Of a stretch of DNA of 64,000 nucleotides, positions 33,232 to 41,053 are shown one piece after another. How positions within the stretch are numbered: position 1 is the first letter of the stretch; the number at the start of each line of letters is the position of its first letter. Origin of the DNA: Adhaeribacter aquaticus DSM 16391. Its GTDB lineage: Bacteria; Bacteroidota; Bacteroidia; Cytophagales; Hymenobacteraceae. The DNA is taken from positions 41,846 to 105,845 of the forward strand of contig NZ_AXBK01000003.1 in NCBI RefSeq assembly GCF_000473365.1. The letters run 5' to 3'. The notes under the pieces were generated by a model. That model saw nothing but the letters and a program-made list of their open reading frames with translations. It was not told the DNA's origin and ran no database searches. Both the position numbers and the translations under genes were made by a program.

Positions 33232-33427
33232 GACAGGACGCTCCGGATATTTGCCTGGTGTTTATCTTCTACCCCTGGTACCTGCTCAATGGCCTGTTTC
33301 AGTTCCTGGGGTTTTACGATCCCTCGGTTATGTCCAGCAAGAGTTTACCGGCCCGGGCATTGCTTTCCTTCAAGCCCGTTACTTTCTCATTTAAGGCCGA
33401 AACCTTGCCCTCCAGCTCGCGTTTCGT
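33232..33427 (-). pseudogene. frameshifted middle/C-terminal part of the 33428 gene
   Basis: Immediately after the TAG of the 139-codon gene the same frame continues TKRELEGKVSALNEKVTGLK and ESNARAGKLLLDITEG. It is then stopped, and the next part KPQELKQAIEQVPGVEDKHQ is only readable in another frame. About 120 bases are the inverted counterpart of 20268-20410, where the intact C-terminus survives. This is a decayed gene end. Confidence 0.65.
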
Positions 33428-33847
33428 CTACTGCGCTCCTATAGCCTCATGAAGCTTTATAAGCCGTTCTGTGGCCTTGCGCTCATTATCCTGCACCTTC
33501 TTCCGTAGCACCTGGTTAAAAACAAGTTGCCTTTGCGGCTTGGAGAAAGTAATATTTTCGGTCCATTCCTTGAAAGTGGAACACAGGTCTCCGGCGGAGC
33601 CGGACAAATTCTCAAAAATATACTTTGCTTCTGCTTCGGTAAACTGTGCCAAAACCGCTTCGGCGCGTTTTTCGGCTTTGCTCGTTAATTCAACCAGTTT
33701 TTTATAACCGGCTGAATTTTCAATTTGGATTTTGCGGGCAGAGGTCTGCCCCGCTAATAATTCTTCTCCCCGTTTCCAGAATTGAAAAGCATCATTAATA
33801 TGCTTATCAAATTGCCGGCCTGCTTTTTTTACCTGCTGCTCTTTCAT
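33428..33847 (-). CDS. plasmid helical protein, probably C-terminally truncated
   Basis: 139 residues of charged helices: MKEQQVKKAGRQFDKHINDA, YKKLVELTSKAEKRAEAVLA and LRKKVQDNERKATERLIKLH. The stop is a TAG followed in frame by coding-like sequence homologous to the 20268-20490 fragment, so the original gene was about 65-75 residues longer with a basic end. It may remain functional as a shorter protein. It lies 11 bases after the 33859 gene on the same strand. No named family; it resembles plasmid mobilization accessory proteins in composition only. Confidence 0.5.
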   Translation of the reverse strand: MKEQQVKKAGRQFDKHINDAFQFWKRGEELLAGQTSARKIQIENSAGYKKLVELTSKAEKRAEAVLAQFTEAEAKYIFENLSGSAGDLCSTFKEWTENITFSKPQRQLVFNQVLRKKVQDNERKATERLIKLHEAIGAQ

Positions 33848-33858
33848 ATTTACCCGAT

Positions 33859-34122
33859 TTAAACCTTGGCTTTCTGTTCCGGCTGGCTTTCTGTAATCCA
33901 GTCAATATATTTTCTGGCTGCTTCAACCGTGTTCCCTTCCTCATTAAAAATCCTACGCCCAGACCGTTTTGAATCGTCCAGTGCAACTTGAAAGGCTGTG
34001 TCTCGAATCGGATCGTAAACAGTAATACAAGTATTCCAGTCGTAAATATCCTGCCCCTTGTAGCTCTCTAATAGCTTACTGTTAGAGTGTTGGAGCATTT
34101 GAAGTGTGGTTTTTTCTTTCAT
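33859..34122 (-). CDS. hypothetical 87-residue plasmid protein
   Basis: A soluble protein with MKEKTTLQMLQHSNSKLLES, YDWNTCITVYDPIRDTAFQV and a helical end (EAARKYIDWITESQPEQKAKV). It sits in a minus-strand row with the ArdC gene and the 34142 gene, with a 19-base gap upstream and 11 bases downstream, so it is probably part of the ArdC transcription unit. It is seen commonly beside antirestriction genes of this kind, but no name is known to me. Confidence 0.55.
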   Translation of the reverse strand: MKEKTTLQMLQHSNSKLLESYKGQDIYDWNTCITVYDPIRDTAFQVALDDSKRSGRRIFNEEGNTVEAARKYIDWITESQPEQKAKV

Positions 34123-34141
34123 TTTGACAATTAGTAAAGGA

Positions 34142-34546
34142 TTAAAATAAGGGTAATTGCTGGCCGGGAATTACAATGTTCAGCGTTACGGCGTAAGCCT
34201 TCAGGGCTTCTAAAATTTTAGGGTGTAAGGGGAATGCTTCGGGACTATCTAATAGGCGGTTTACAAACTTTTGCAACCCATCTTCCAGAGTTATAATACC
34301 AGTCCCCAATTCTGCCGGGTTATGACTGGCCCCACTACTGGAGCCATAAAAACTACATTCCTGGTTACTGCCAAAATCGTAGCCGATGCACCAACGTTTA
34401 TTTTTTGGATGTTGGGCAAAAGTGATCTCCAGAAAATTATTAAAATCTATTTTTTGGGAAAAGGCTACATCCGCATTTATACAAACATGGTTTTTATTAA
34501 AGCTATATTCTTTCTCAATTGCGGGGGCAAGGGTTAGAGCTTCCAT
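34142..34546 (-). CDS. hypothetical 134-residue plasmid protein
   Basis: From the ATG at 34546 (MEALTLAPAIEKEYSFNKNH) the protein is soluble and mixed alpha/beta, with FAQHPKNKRWCIGYDFGSNQ and a Gly/Ser loop GSSSGASHNP. It ends VTLNIVIPGQQLPLF. An upstream start at 34696 would overlap ArdC and give a Lys/Arg-rich low-complexity lead, so it was rejected. TTTTGCAATTGTAAA lies about 10-24 bases before this ATG, as before parA. Role unknown; it lies downstream of ArdC. Confidence 0.55.
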   Translation of the reverse strand: MEALTLAPAIEKEYSFNKNHVCINADVAFSQKIDFNNFLEITFAQHPKNKRWCIGYDFGSNQECSFYGSSSGASHNPAELGTGIITLEDGLQKFVNRLLDSPEAFPLHPKILEALKAYAVTLNIVIPGQQLPLF

Positions 34547-34622
34547 GGCTATTTTTTTACAATTGCAAAATTTTTTCTTGAATAAGGAAAGGGGGTAGGG
34601 CTGCTCCCCTACCCTATTGAAC

Positions 34623-35573
34623 TTAGGCAGCTTTTTGCAAAGTAGCTTCTGTTGTTTTTTCCTCTTCCTGCTCCTGGGCTGCTTCTTCCAGATCAAGAAT
34701 ATACCGGGCTGCTGCTGCTGCTTTGGAACTGGCGGTTAAGATCATTGTTTTATCATTCTTCAAGGCTTCTAACCAACCTTGGATATAAGAAACTGAATTA
34801 TCAAATACCTGATCTTTGATACCGGTATGGGCATTTAAAAAATTGGCTCCGATTTCGGCAATTAATTCTTCTTTGCTATAAACAGCATCGCCAAAAGTAC
34901 GGGTGCCTTCTTCGGCTCGGCGGTTTAGCCGGGATGGATGGCCGGTGCTATGGATTAATTCATGAAATAAAACACTATAATAATGGGGAGAACTGATAAA
35001 ATGCTTTCTTTCCGGTAATTGTACTAAATCATTAGAAACGGAATAAAAAGCGTCGTTTCCTTCGTGGTGGATGTGTGGCCGATTAGGCATATTGGTAACA
35101 ACTTCCTCGCAAGCTTCAATTACTTCGTTTTCGGTGCGCTCGGCAGGGGCTTGCTGCATCAGGGTTAAACCTTCGCATTGATCGACATTAAAAACTGACC
35201 AAATAAAAGGAGTAAAGCGGCGGTTTAAAACATCTTCACTTTTGCCCTCATTGGTTTCCTTCTCCCCTACTTTGTAAACGTTAATTTTCCAGAATACAAT
35301 TAAATGGCCTTTTTCGCCTTTCTTAACATTACCGCCTAATTGCTGCGCTTGTTTATAGGTCAGAAAATGCGCATTCGCATACTTCTTTTTCAGGGTAATA
35401 TAATTTAAATACAAGGCGTTAAACCCATCGTAATAACGGCCTGATTGAATATTTTTTGGCATGGCTCCATTTTGCCAAGGTTGCTGCCAGAATACTTCGC
35501 CTTTTTCTAATCCCAGGATAATTTCGTTGGTTACTTGCTCGGCTAATTGGTTATATCTTTCTATTGCGCTCAT
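34623..35573 (-). CDS. ardC: ArdC-like antirestriction protein (zincin)
   Basis: 316 residues. The N-terminal ssDNA-binding part starts MSAIERYNQLAEQVTNEIIL, with FWQQPWQNGAMPKNIQSGRY and YLTYKQAQQLGGNVKKGEKG-like text (residues 1-110). The C-terminal zincin domain has HELIHSTGHPSRLNRR with HExxH near residue 200, and the third ligand in EELIAEIGANFL. ArdC protects incoming plasmid DNA from restriction in the recipient. It has its own copy of the conserved minus-strand promoter. The acidic Gln/Glu-rich tail (DLEEAAQEQEEEKTTEA) is longer than usual. Confidence 0.88.
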   Translation of the reverse strand: MSAIERYNQLAEQVTNEIILGLEKGEVFWQQPWQNGAMPKNIQSGRYYDGFNALYLNYITLKKKYANAHFLTYKQAQQLGGNVKKGEKGHLIVFWKINVYKVGEKETNEGKSEDVLNRRFTPFIWSVFNVDQCEGLTLMQQAPAERTENEVIEACEEVVTNMPNRPHIHHEGNDAFYSVSNDLVQLPERKHFISSPHYYSVLFHELIHSTGHPSRLNRRAEEGTRTFGDAVYSKEELIAEIGANFLNAHTGIKDQVFDNSVSYIQGWLEALKNDKTMILTASSKAAAAARYILDLEEAAQEQEEEKTTEATLQKAA

Positions 35574-35606
35574 AACTTTAAAAATGAAGGTTTTTACTGC
35601 GTTTGC

Positions 35607-35682
35607 TATATATAAATATACGAAAACTACATTTATAAGTATACAAAAACTATACTTTTATTTCTCCACAATTGATTGACTA
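35607..35682 (-). promoter_or_regulatory. conserved minus-strand promoter, copy 3 (ArdC)
   Basis: The plus-strand text TATAAATATACGAAAA, AAGTATACAAAAACT and TTTTATTTCTCCACAA matches 30221-30293 closely. It ends about 35 bases before the ArdC ATG at 35573. The remaining bases 35683-35968 hold no gene; a short GC-rich patch occurs near 35850-35890. Confidence 0.6.
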
Positions 35683-35968
35683 TCAATGTTTTTTCCCCTT
35701 AACTTTAACTTGTTATTCAACCTGGTTATTAGGTGTTTCTTTGGTTTTCACGTTGCGTTATTGGTGAATTCCTTTGAAATTTTAATTGGAAAATTGATTT
35801 GATTTTGGGCTAGAAGCCTGAAAGGAAATTTGGTACAAATTTGTCGCTTGCGAGCGGAGCCTGGAATGGGTTCAACCGATAGGGAGCCTCCCCCTTTTAA
35901 AATGGAAAAACCAAGCCTATATGCTGGCCTGGTTCTTTTTTATCTTACTTAAACTGTTACTTTAACTC

Positions 35969-37615
35969 CTAAAATTTCGGCTTTACCTGGTTTATTTTTT
36001 GGTTCTGGTTATCTGCTTTATCTATCTGGCTGTCTGCCTGCAATACTTCTTTATCTGGATTTGGCTTAACTATTTCTTTCTGGTTTTCCCATTGTAAAAC
36101 TTCCTTACTTTCCTTATTAGCCTGGCTTAATTGAAACAATTCCTGCAACTGCTCATACCTTCCTGGCTGCAAAATCACGAATTTCAAATCCTGGTAATTC
36201 AGCTTATCCTGCTGTTCCTGCTCATTCTTATGGAGATCTTTTTTATTTATATCTATTAACAATTCCGGATTCTTATTAATCAACTTTACTAACTTTAAAT
36301 CTTCGTTATAATCGTTCAGAACGCCCTTATCCAGCTTCACCTTCTGTTCTAAACCTGCTGCCTGAACTAATGCTTTATTAAATTGATGCATTGCAAAATA
36401 CGTTGTCGGAATCTCGACTAAAAACTGGTTTCCTTCTATTTTAAATTTAATTTTATCTTTTTCCAGCTCATTTTTAACTACTTTCCCTATTTCGCCTTTC
36501 TCTATTTCTTTATCTATCTGATCGTTGTAAGGCTTTAATTCTTTTATCAGTTTATCAGCCAAATCCAGCACCTGACCGGGTGCGTCCGCGCCGGGGTTTT
36601 GGGGGCTGGTGCTTGCGAAAGCAAGCTTCAGGCTGTTTTTTGGGTTTGCTAAACGTTGGGAGGGGTATTTATCAGCCGTTAATTCCCGGAGAAACATTAA
36701 ATCATAATACGCCCCTTTCTTGTCGTTATCGTTAGCTAAGACGAACTGGAAATTTTCATCAGTTTTACCTTTGGTTTTGAGCTCCTTTATGGTTTGGATT
36801 TGATTTAAGGTTAGATTTCCCCCATAACTTATAAATAAGGTATTATTCTGGTTGCGGAGTTCTCTGTAACTAAGCGCATCAAGGGCGCTTTCGACCATGA
36901 CCATACGATCCAGCTTTTCGGGCATATTGGACTGCCAAACACCATTGCTGCGATCAGACCCTTCCGCATGGGCCTTATAAGCAGTATTGCGGATTTCCAG
37001 ACCTACCATTTTGGGATCGTGGGCTAGGTGGTAGGGGAATGCCACATTGGTATAAACCGGCCCCGGCTTGTTTGGGTCCTGGTACTGGACGTTAAAGATG
37101 CGGCCAGTAAATTCGGGTTTTTCTAATGTTTCCAGGGCAATACCCCGTTCCCGGAAAAAATCAGTTTTGTAGAGGGGTTTTAGTTTATAATAATCAATTA
37201 AAAAATTATGGGCTTCTACATTCTGCAATACTTCCGGATTCACGAGCTGCCGGTTTTGGTGCTTTACAGGTTCCGGTAATTTAAGATAATTATATAAAAC
37301 AGCATTAACGTTAGCTATTTCACTTTTGGAATTGTCTTTTTTAAACACAGTTTCCAACCGGCGTTTTACAAAATTTATCAGGCTTCCTTTATCCGAATCA
37401 TCCTCCGGATTCCAGTAGCCCTGGTTAGCCGCATTTTGGGGATTCATGATAATAATGCGATCATTTATGGTGGGATTAAAAAATACAGGTGTCCGGGAGC
37501 CTTTTTTAATTTCATGCTGATAACCGTTGGCGGTAGCCAACTCGATTATTGAAATTTCCCGGCGGAAATCTTCAAAGGTTTTGGCCTTCGGGTATTTGCT
37601 TTTAAAATCTTCCAT
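35969..37615 (-). CDS. Toprim/DUF3991 plasmid DNA-processing protein
   Basis: 548 residues. Residues about 1-60 include a zinc-poor CHC2-like start (EDFRREISIIELATANGYQH). Residues about 75-200 match DUF3991 (FYKLKPLYKTDFFRERGI-like, KMVGLEIRNTAYKAHAEGSD). The Toprim core follows with the Glu in VMVESALDALSY and the DxD in LANDNDKKGAYYDL. The last 200 residues are Gln/Lys-rich coiled sequence ending KINQVKPKF. Such proteins are primase-like and act in plasmid establishment or conjugative replication. GCTAGC sites lie 83 and 181 bases upstream of the ATG, the same spacing as before the antitoxin-fic operon. Confidence 0.8.
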   Translation of the reverse strand: MEDFKSKYPKAKTFEDFRREISIIELATANGYQHEIKKGSRTPVFFNPTINDRIIIMNPQNAANQGYWNPEDDSDKGSLINFVKRRLETVFKKDNSKSEIANVNAVLYNYLKLPEPVKHQNRQLVNPEVLQNVEAHNFLIDYYKLKPLYKTDFFRERGIALETLEKPEFTGRIFNVQYQDPNKPGPVYTNVAFPYHLAHDPKMVGLEIRNTAYKAHAEGSDRSNGVWQSNMPEKLDRMVMVESALDALSYRELRNQNNTLFISYGGNLTLNQIQTIKELKTKGKTDENFQFVLANDNDKKGAYYDLMFLRELTADKYPSQRLANPKNSLKLAFASTSPQNPGADAPGQVLDLADKLIKELKPYNDQIDKEIEKGEIGKVVKNELEKDKIKFKIEGNQFLVEIPTTYFAMHQFNKALVQAAGLEQKVKLDKGVLNDYNEDLKLVKLINKNPELLIDINKKDLHKNEQEQQDKLNYQDLKFVILQPGRYEQLQELFQLSQANKESKEVLQWENQKEIVKPNPDKEVLQADSQIDKADNQNQKINQVKPKF

Positions 37616-37697
37616 GATAAATTTATTTAGCAGGTATAAAAAAAGGGGAAATATTCCCCCCTCTTAATATTTTTCTGTTCTTTTGATTTCCCAAAAT

Positions 37698-37801
37698 GCT
37701 AGCAAATCTTGCGTGGCCACGGGGGCAGCTCTCGTTTAATGCGAGCATTAACCCTCCCTTATTCCCCGGATCTTCGCCTGAGCACCGGTTAGGGAGCTAG
37801 C
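37698..37801. promoter_or_regulatory. GCTAGC operator pair upstream of Toprim gene
   Basis: TGCTAGCA core GCTAGC at 37698-37703 and a second GCTAGC at 37796-37801, the latter ending just before the stop of the upstream gene. A further palindrome TTAATGCGAGCATTAA lies between them (near 37737). The distances from the downstream start codon (83 and 181) match the antitoxin-fic promoter region (83 and 182). Confidence 0.55.
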
Positions 37802-37802
37802 A

Positions 37803-39851
37803 TTATAATTTGGGGCCTCCTTTTTTCCTGCCGTTGGACTGTTGCTTTGGTTCTTCCTGTTGTTTGCTTTTAACAGTATCTAAATTCTTTACTGTTTCTG
37901 CTTTATTTCCATCGTTATTGGCAGCCACCTGAATTTTATTTTCCGGTTTAACTGTTTCTTTAATGGCAGTGTCTGGCAATGGGCGGAAGGAAAACCCTTT
38001 TTTTGCCGGGTCAATCTGGACGGTTGCGGAAAATTCCTGGTTTTTATCGTCCTTCATGCCGGCGATGGCGGTAGGATTACCTTCTTCCAGGGATTTCTTT
38101 TGTTCATCGCTTAAAAGAACGCCTTTTAATTCATTCGGTATTTTAATACGTTCGGCTCGTACAGCCACTATTTCTTTTGTGTCTTTGTCTACTCCAATGT
38201 AGCCTTTGAAGGAGGAATTAGTTGTTCTATCTATGAGTTCTACTTTTTTGCCCAGGTTCCCTTTTTCTTTCAAAGCCTGCTTATCTTCTTCCGAAAATTC
38301 ATAACCTAAATAAGATTTTGGAACGGTTAATTCAGCTTTTACACCGTGAAATACCAAAGTTGGTTGCCCCTGGGGATTTTCCACTAGCCTGAACTTCCCA
38401 TCCAGGGACACCTTTACGCCACCTAGATCACCTTTCATGCCTGTAATTAGGTGCGTTTTTTCCCCGTTTAAAAGGCGTTCCAGGTTGCCTGTCTGTTCCA
38501 GAAGATTTCGGGTTAAACCCAGCTTCTCGGCATCCTTCCAGTTAATGTCGTCCAGGTTAAATCTTGGTTGTTGCATATTGTTTAATTTTTGAAACCTTGT
38601 AATTTGTGTGGTAGTGTTTTTAGGATCGGCGGTACTCGGTAATATAATTTCCTGGTCTTTTAAAAGACGTATAAAATTTTTTACGTCTGTTAAAAATGAG
38701 GTTTTGGGTAGTTCTTCTTCCGGCATTTCCCAATAGCCCTTCTTTTGTTTTAAAGTAAAGGCATGATTGCCTTCTGATTCATCGGCAAACTTTTGTAATA
38801 GTTTTTGTTGTTCTTTTTCCGGAAGATGCAAAAAATCTCTTTCGGACTGGTTCGCTATTCCGGTTATCCCGGTTTTTTCATTTAAGGAATCTAAAGCACT
38901 TAAAAAGCCTGCCTTTATTCCTGGTAAATGCTGCTTTAATTCCTGAAATGTTTCTGCTATTGGTTTTGAAATCGGAGCAGCTAATATTTCCAGGTTATTG
39001 CGGTTGTAATGGTTTTTAAAATTGAGAATAAAGTTGCCTAAAAAACCTTTATGGGGTATAACCTCCAATAAAGGCAATTGTTCATTTTTTAGATCCTCCG
39101 GTTTTTTTAAAACCGGCTTCCCGGTTTCATCTTTGCCGATAATATTAATTTCCCCGGTCTCCTTATTTACAGTGAATAAGTTTTGCGGTTCATTTCTTAC
39201 TTTTTCATCGTTCTGGATTAGCAAGTTATCTACTTCTTTTTTAATTTCCGCATCTGTTTTAAAATAAGGCATTTGCCGGTCGTCTTTACCTCTTTCCTTT
39301 AATTCCTGGGAAAAGATGGCCGCTTCACCGGTACCAATTTCTTTTCCCGAAGCATCGGTTACCCGGTACGGGCTTCTTTCCGTTGATTCGTAGCTTCTTT
39401 CTATTTTATATCCTTTATAATTAAATTCGGTACTCTGTGTTAGGTCTTGCTTAGAGGGGTTATCCTGTCTAAAATTTAATTGTTTGTAGGAAAAATACTT
39501 TAATGTTCCCAAATCATCAAAACTTACCTTGACTTTTTCTAACTCGTGATCAAATAAAATTTTAATTGTATTTAGTTTTTCAATTTGCCGTTCAATTTCT
39601 CTGGGTTGTTTAAAGCCAGGCTTTAAATTGGGGTAGTGATTACCTTCTTTATTGGTTTGCAATTGGAAATTATACCCTCCTGAGATATCCGCTTCAGTAT
39701 TAATTACGGTAAACTTGTTTTCAGGAAATAGTTTTATACCTATTTCTAACGCTTTTTCCCGTTGTTGTGCTAATTCTTTGTTAGGAATATCTTTTACTAA
39801 TTGATTGGGATTTTCCAACGCTGGAGTAAGTGTTGTATTTAGCTCTGCCAT
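37803..39851 (-). CDS. DUF4099/DUF3945 plasmid protein
   Basis: 682 residues. The C-terminal half carries the DUF4099/DUF3945 pattern: FNLDDINWKDAEKLGLTRNL, LLNGEKTHLITGMKGDLGGV, LVFHGVKAELTVPKSYLGYE, then a repeated unit LKGVLLSDEQKKSLEEGNPT. The N-terminal half is Lys/Glu rich with low-complexity linkers. It ends QQSNGRKKGGPKL, a basic tail like those of the Toprim, Fic and relaxase proteins. The family accompanies mobilization and topoisomerase genes on Bacteroidota conjugative elements; its role is unknown. The gene is upstream of the Toprim gene on the same strand. Confidence 0.82.
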   Translation of the reverse strand: MAELNTTLTPALENPNQLVKDIPNKELAQQREKALEIGIKLFPENKFTVINTEADISGGYNFQLQTNKEGNHYPNLKPGFKQPREIERQIEKLNTIKILFDHELEKVKVSFDDLGTLKYFSYKQLNFRQDNPSKQDLTQSTEFNYKGYKIERSYESTERSPYRVTDASGKEIGTGEAAIFSQELKERGKDDRQMPYFKTDAEIKKEVDNLLIQNDEKVRNEPQNLFTVNKETGEINIIGKDETGKPVLKKPEDLKNEQLPLLEVIPHKGFLGNFILNFKNHYNRNNLEILAAPISKPIAETFQELKQHLPGIKAGFLSALDSLNEKTGITGIANQSERDFLHLPEKEQQKLLQKFADESEGNHAFTLKQKKGYWEMPEEELPKTSFLTDVKNFIRLLKDQEIILPSTADPKNTTTQITRFQKLNNMQQPRFNLDDINWKDAEKLGLTRNLLEQTGNLERLLNGEKTHLITGMKGDLGGVKVSLDGKFRLVENPQGQPTLVFHGVKAELTVPKSYLGYEFSEEDKQALKEKGNLGKKVELIDRTTNSSFKGYIGVDKDTKEIVAVRAERIKIPNELKGVLLSDEQKKSLEEGNPTAIAGMKDDKNQEFSATVQIDPAKKGFSFRPLPDTAIKETVKPENKIQVAANNDGNKAETVKNLDTVKSKQQEEPKQQSNGRKKGGPKL

Positions 39852-39976
39852 TTTTGTAAATTTTAAAGTTTAAACCCGATTTTCCCTCTATTTGAAATTT
39901 AAATATTTATCTAATGAATTAACATCAATATTTTTTATTCGTATAGAGAATATTACGGATATTTTTTAAAAATGGC

Positions 39977-40723
39977 ATGAAGCAGTTCAACTATTTCTTT
40001 GCTTTATTATTTTATTTTTTTTCAGTTAATTATTTACCTGTCCGAGGAGCAGGGCATAATCCGGAATTATTCTCTGATTCCATCCGGTTAAAGCAAGACA
40101 CTTTAAAAACTTACCTGGTATGGTTACAGAAACAGGTAATCCGGGAAGAACTCAATAAACTGGCTTTGGATCTTTTAAAGCAGGCGGTTACTTATACCGA
40201 TGTGTACCAGGTGCTGCGTATCACCCGTTGGGATGCTTCCCTTATGCGTTCAATACCGGCCTTAGTTCCGTTGCGGTACGCACAAATTAAAAATTTCCGG
40301 ATCAGCTCCGGTTTTGGGTTCCGGAAACATCCGGTTAAAGGCGATAATATGTTTCATGGAGGCATTGATATTCCCGCTCCGAACGGCACGCCGGTTTATG
40401 CGGTTGCGGATGGAATAGTTAGCCGTTCAGTTAAATATCATAACTCTTTAGGTAATTTTGTTCAGCTTAATCACTACAATGGCTTTATAACTTATTACGG
40501 CCATTTATTGCGGTTTATCGTGCACCCCGGGCAATCGGTTAAACAAGGTCAGATAATTGGGTATGTGGGTGAATCCGGTCTTACAACCGGAAATCACTTA
40601 CATTATATTTTAATTAAAAATGGTTTGGCTTTAGACCCTTATCCTTTTTGCTTCTTAATGTACGAACGCTATAAAGCGGAAGAAAAGCTTGCAAAATCCT
40701 CTCAATCTAGTTTCTCAAAATAG
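39977..40723 (+). CDS. M23-family murein endopeptidase
   Basis: 248 residues. An N-terminal signal-like segment (FNYFFALLFYFFSVNYLPVRG), a helical linker (residues 35-90), then a LytM/M23 domain: ISSGFGFRKHPVKGDNMFHG (H and G of the first motif), GGIDIPAPNGTPVYAVADG with the zinc-binding Asp, and the HxH motif in TTGNHLHYIL. All zinc ligands are present. It would cut peptidoglycan peptides in the periplasm. It is convergent with the XRE gene, with 22 bases overlapping. It is a plausible stand-in for the missing lytic enzyme of the Tra system. Confidence 0.85.
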   Translation: MKQFNYFFALLFYFFSVNYLPVRGAGHNPELFSDSIRLKQDTLKTYLVWLQKQVIREELNKLALDLLKQAVTYTDVYQVLRITRWDASLMRSIPALVPLRYAQIKNFRISSGFGFRKHPVKGDNMFHGGIDIPAPNGTPVYAVADGIVSRSVKYHNSLGNFVQLNHYNGFITYYGHLLRFIVHPGQSVKQGQIIGYVGESGLTTGNHLHYILIKNGLALDPYPFCFLMYERYKAEEKLAKSSQSSFSK

Positions 40724-41052
40724 TTGTCCAGTTCGTCTTTTACTTCTTCCGTACCTATTTTTAATTTAAATTTTGAATTGTCCTCGGCCAGAATGTAATG
40801 CAGGTTATAGTTATTTTTTAAATAATATTGCAGCACCACCAACAAGGTGTCGATGGTGCCGCCCCCTGTTTCAATTCGTTGGATGGCACTTTGGTTTAAT
40901 TTTAACATTTTACCTAATGCCGTCTGTGTTAAGGTGGGTATTATACCTTTTCTAATTTCAAACAATCGTTCTCCTACGGTCTGCTGAAAAGCTTTTCTGT
41001 CTTTTCGTTTCTCTTTAATGTTGGCGTTTGGGTGTGGTTTTTCCTTTACCAT
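40702..41052 (-). CDS. XRE-family regulator at the end of the mob operon
   Basis: 116 residues. The helix-turn-helix core is ERLFEIRKGIIPTLTQTALG, then KMLKLNQSAIQRIETGGGTI, residues 28-70. The C-terminal part is acidic. It starts 1 base after the mobC stop codon, so it is translated from the mob transcript and could repress it. The last codons overlap the convergent M23 gene. GCTAGC palindromes at the start of mobC (43148-43155 and 43202-43209) are possible operators for this or another plasmid regulator. Confidence 0.75.
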   Translation of the reverse strand: MVKEKPHPNANIKEKRKDRKAFQQTVGERLFEIRKGIIPTLTQTALGKMLKLNQSAIQRIETGGGTIDTLLVVLQYYLKNNYNLHYILAEDNSKFKLKIGTEEVKDELDNYFEKLD

Positions 41053-41053
41053 G

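Noticed and set aside
34546..34696. 50-residue N-terminal extension of the 34142 gene
   Set aside because: It overlaps the ArdC coding end and translates to Lys/Arg-rich low-complexity text; a regulatory motif sits before the internal ATG.
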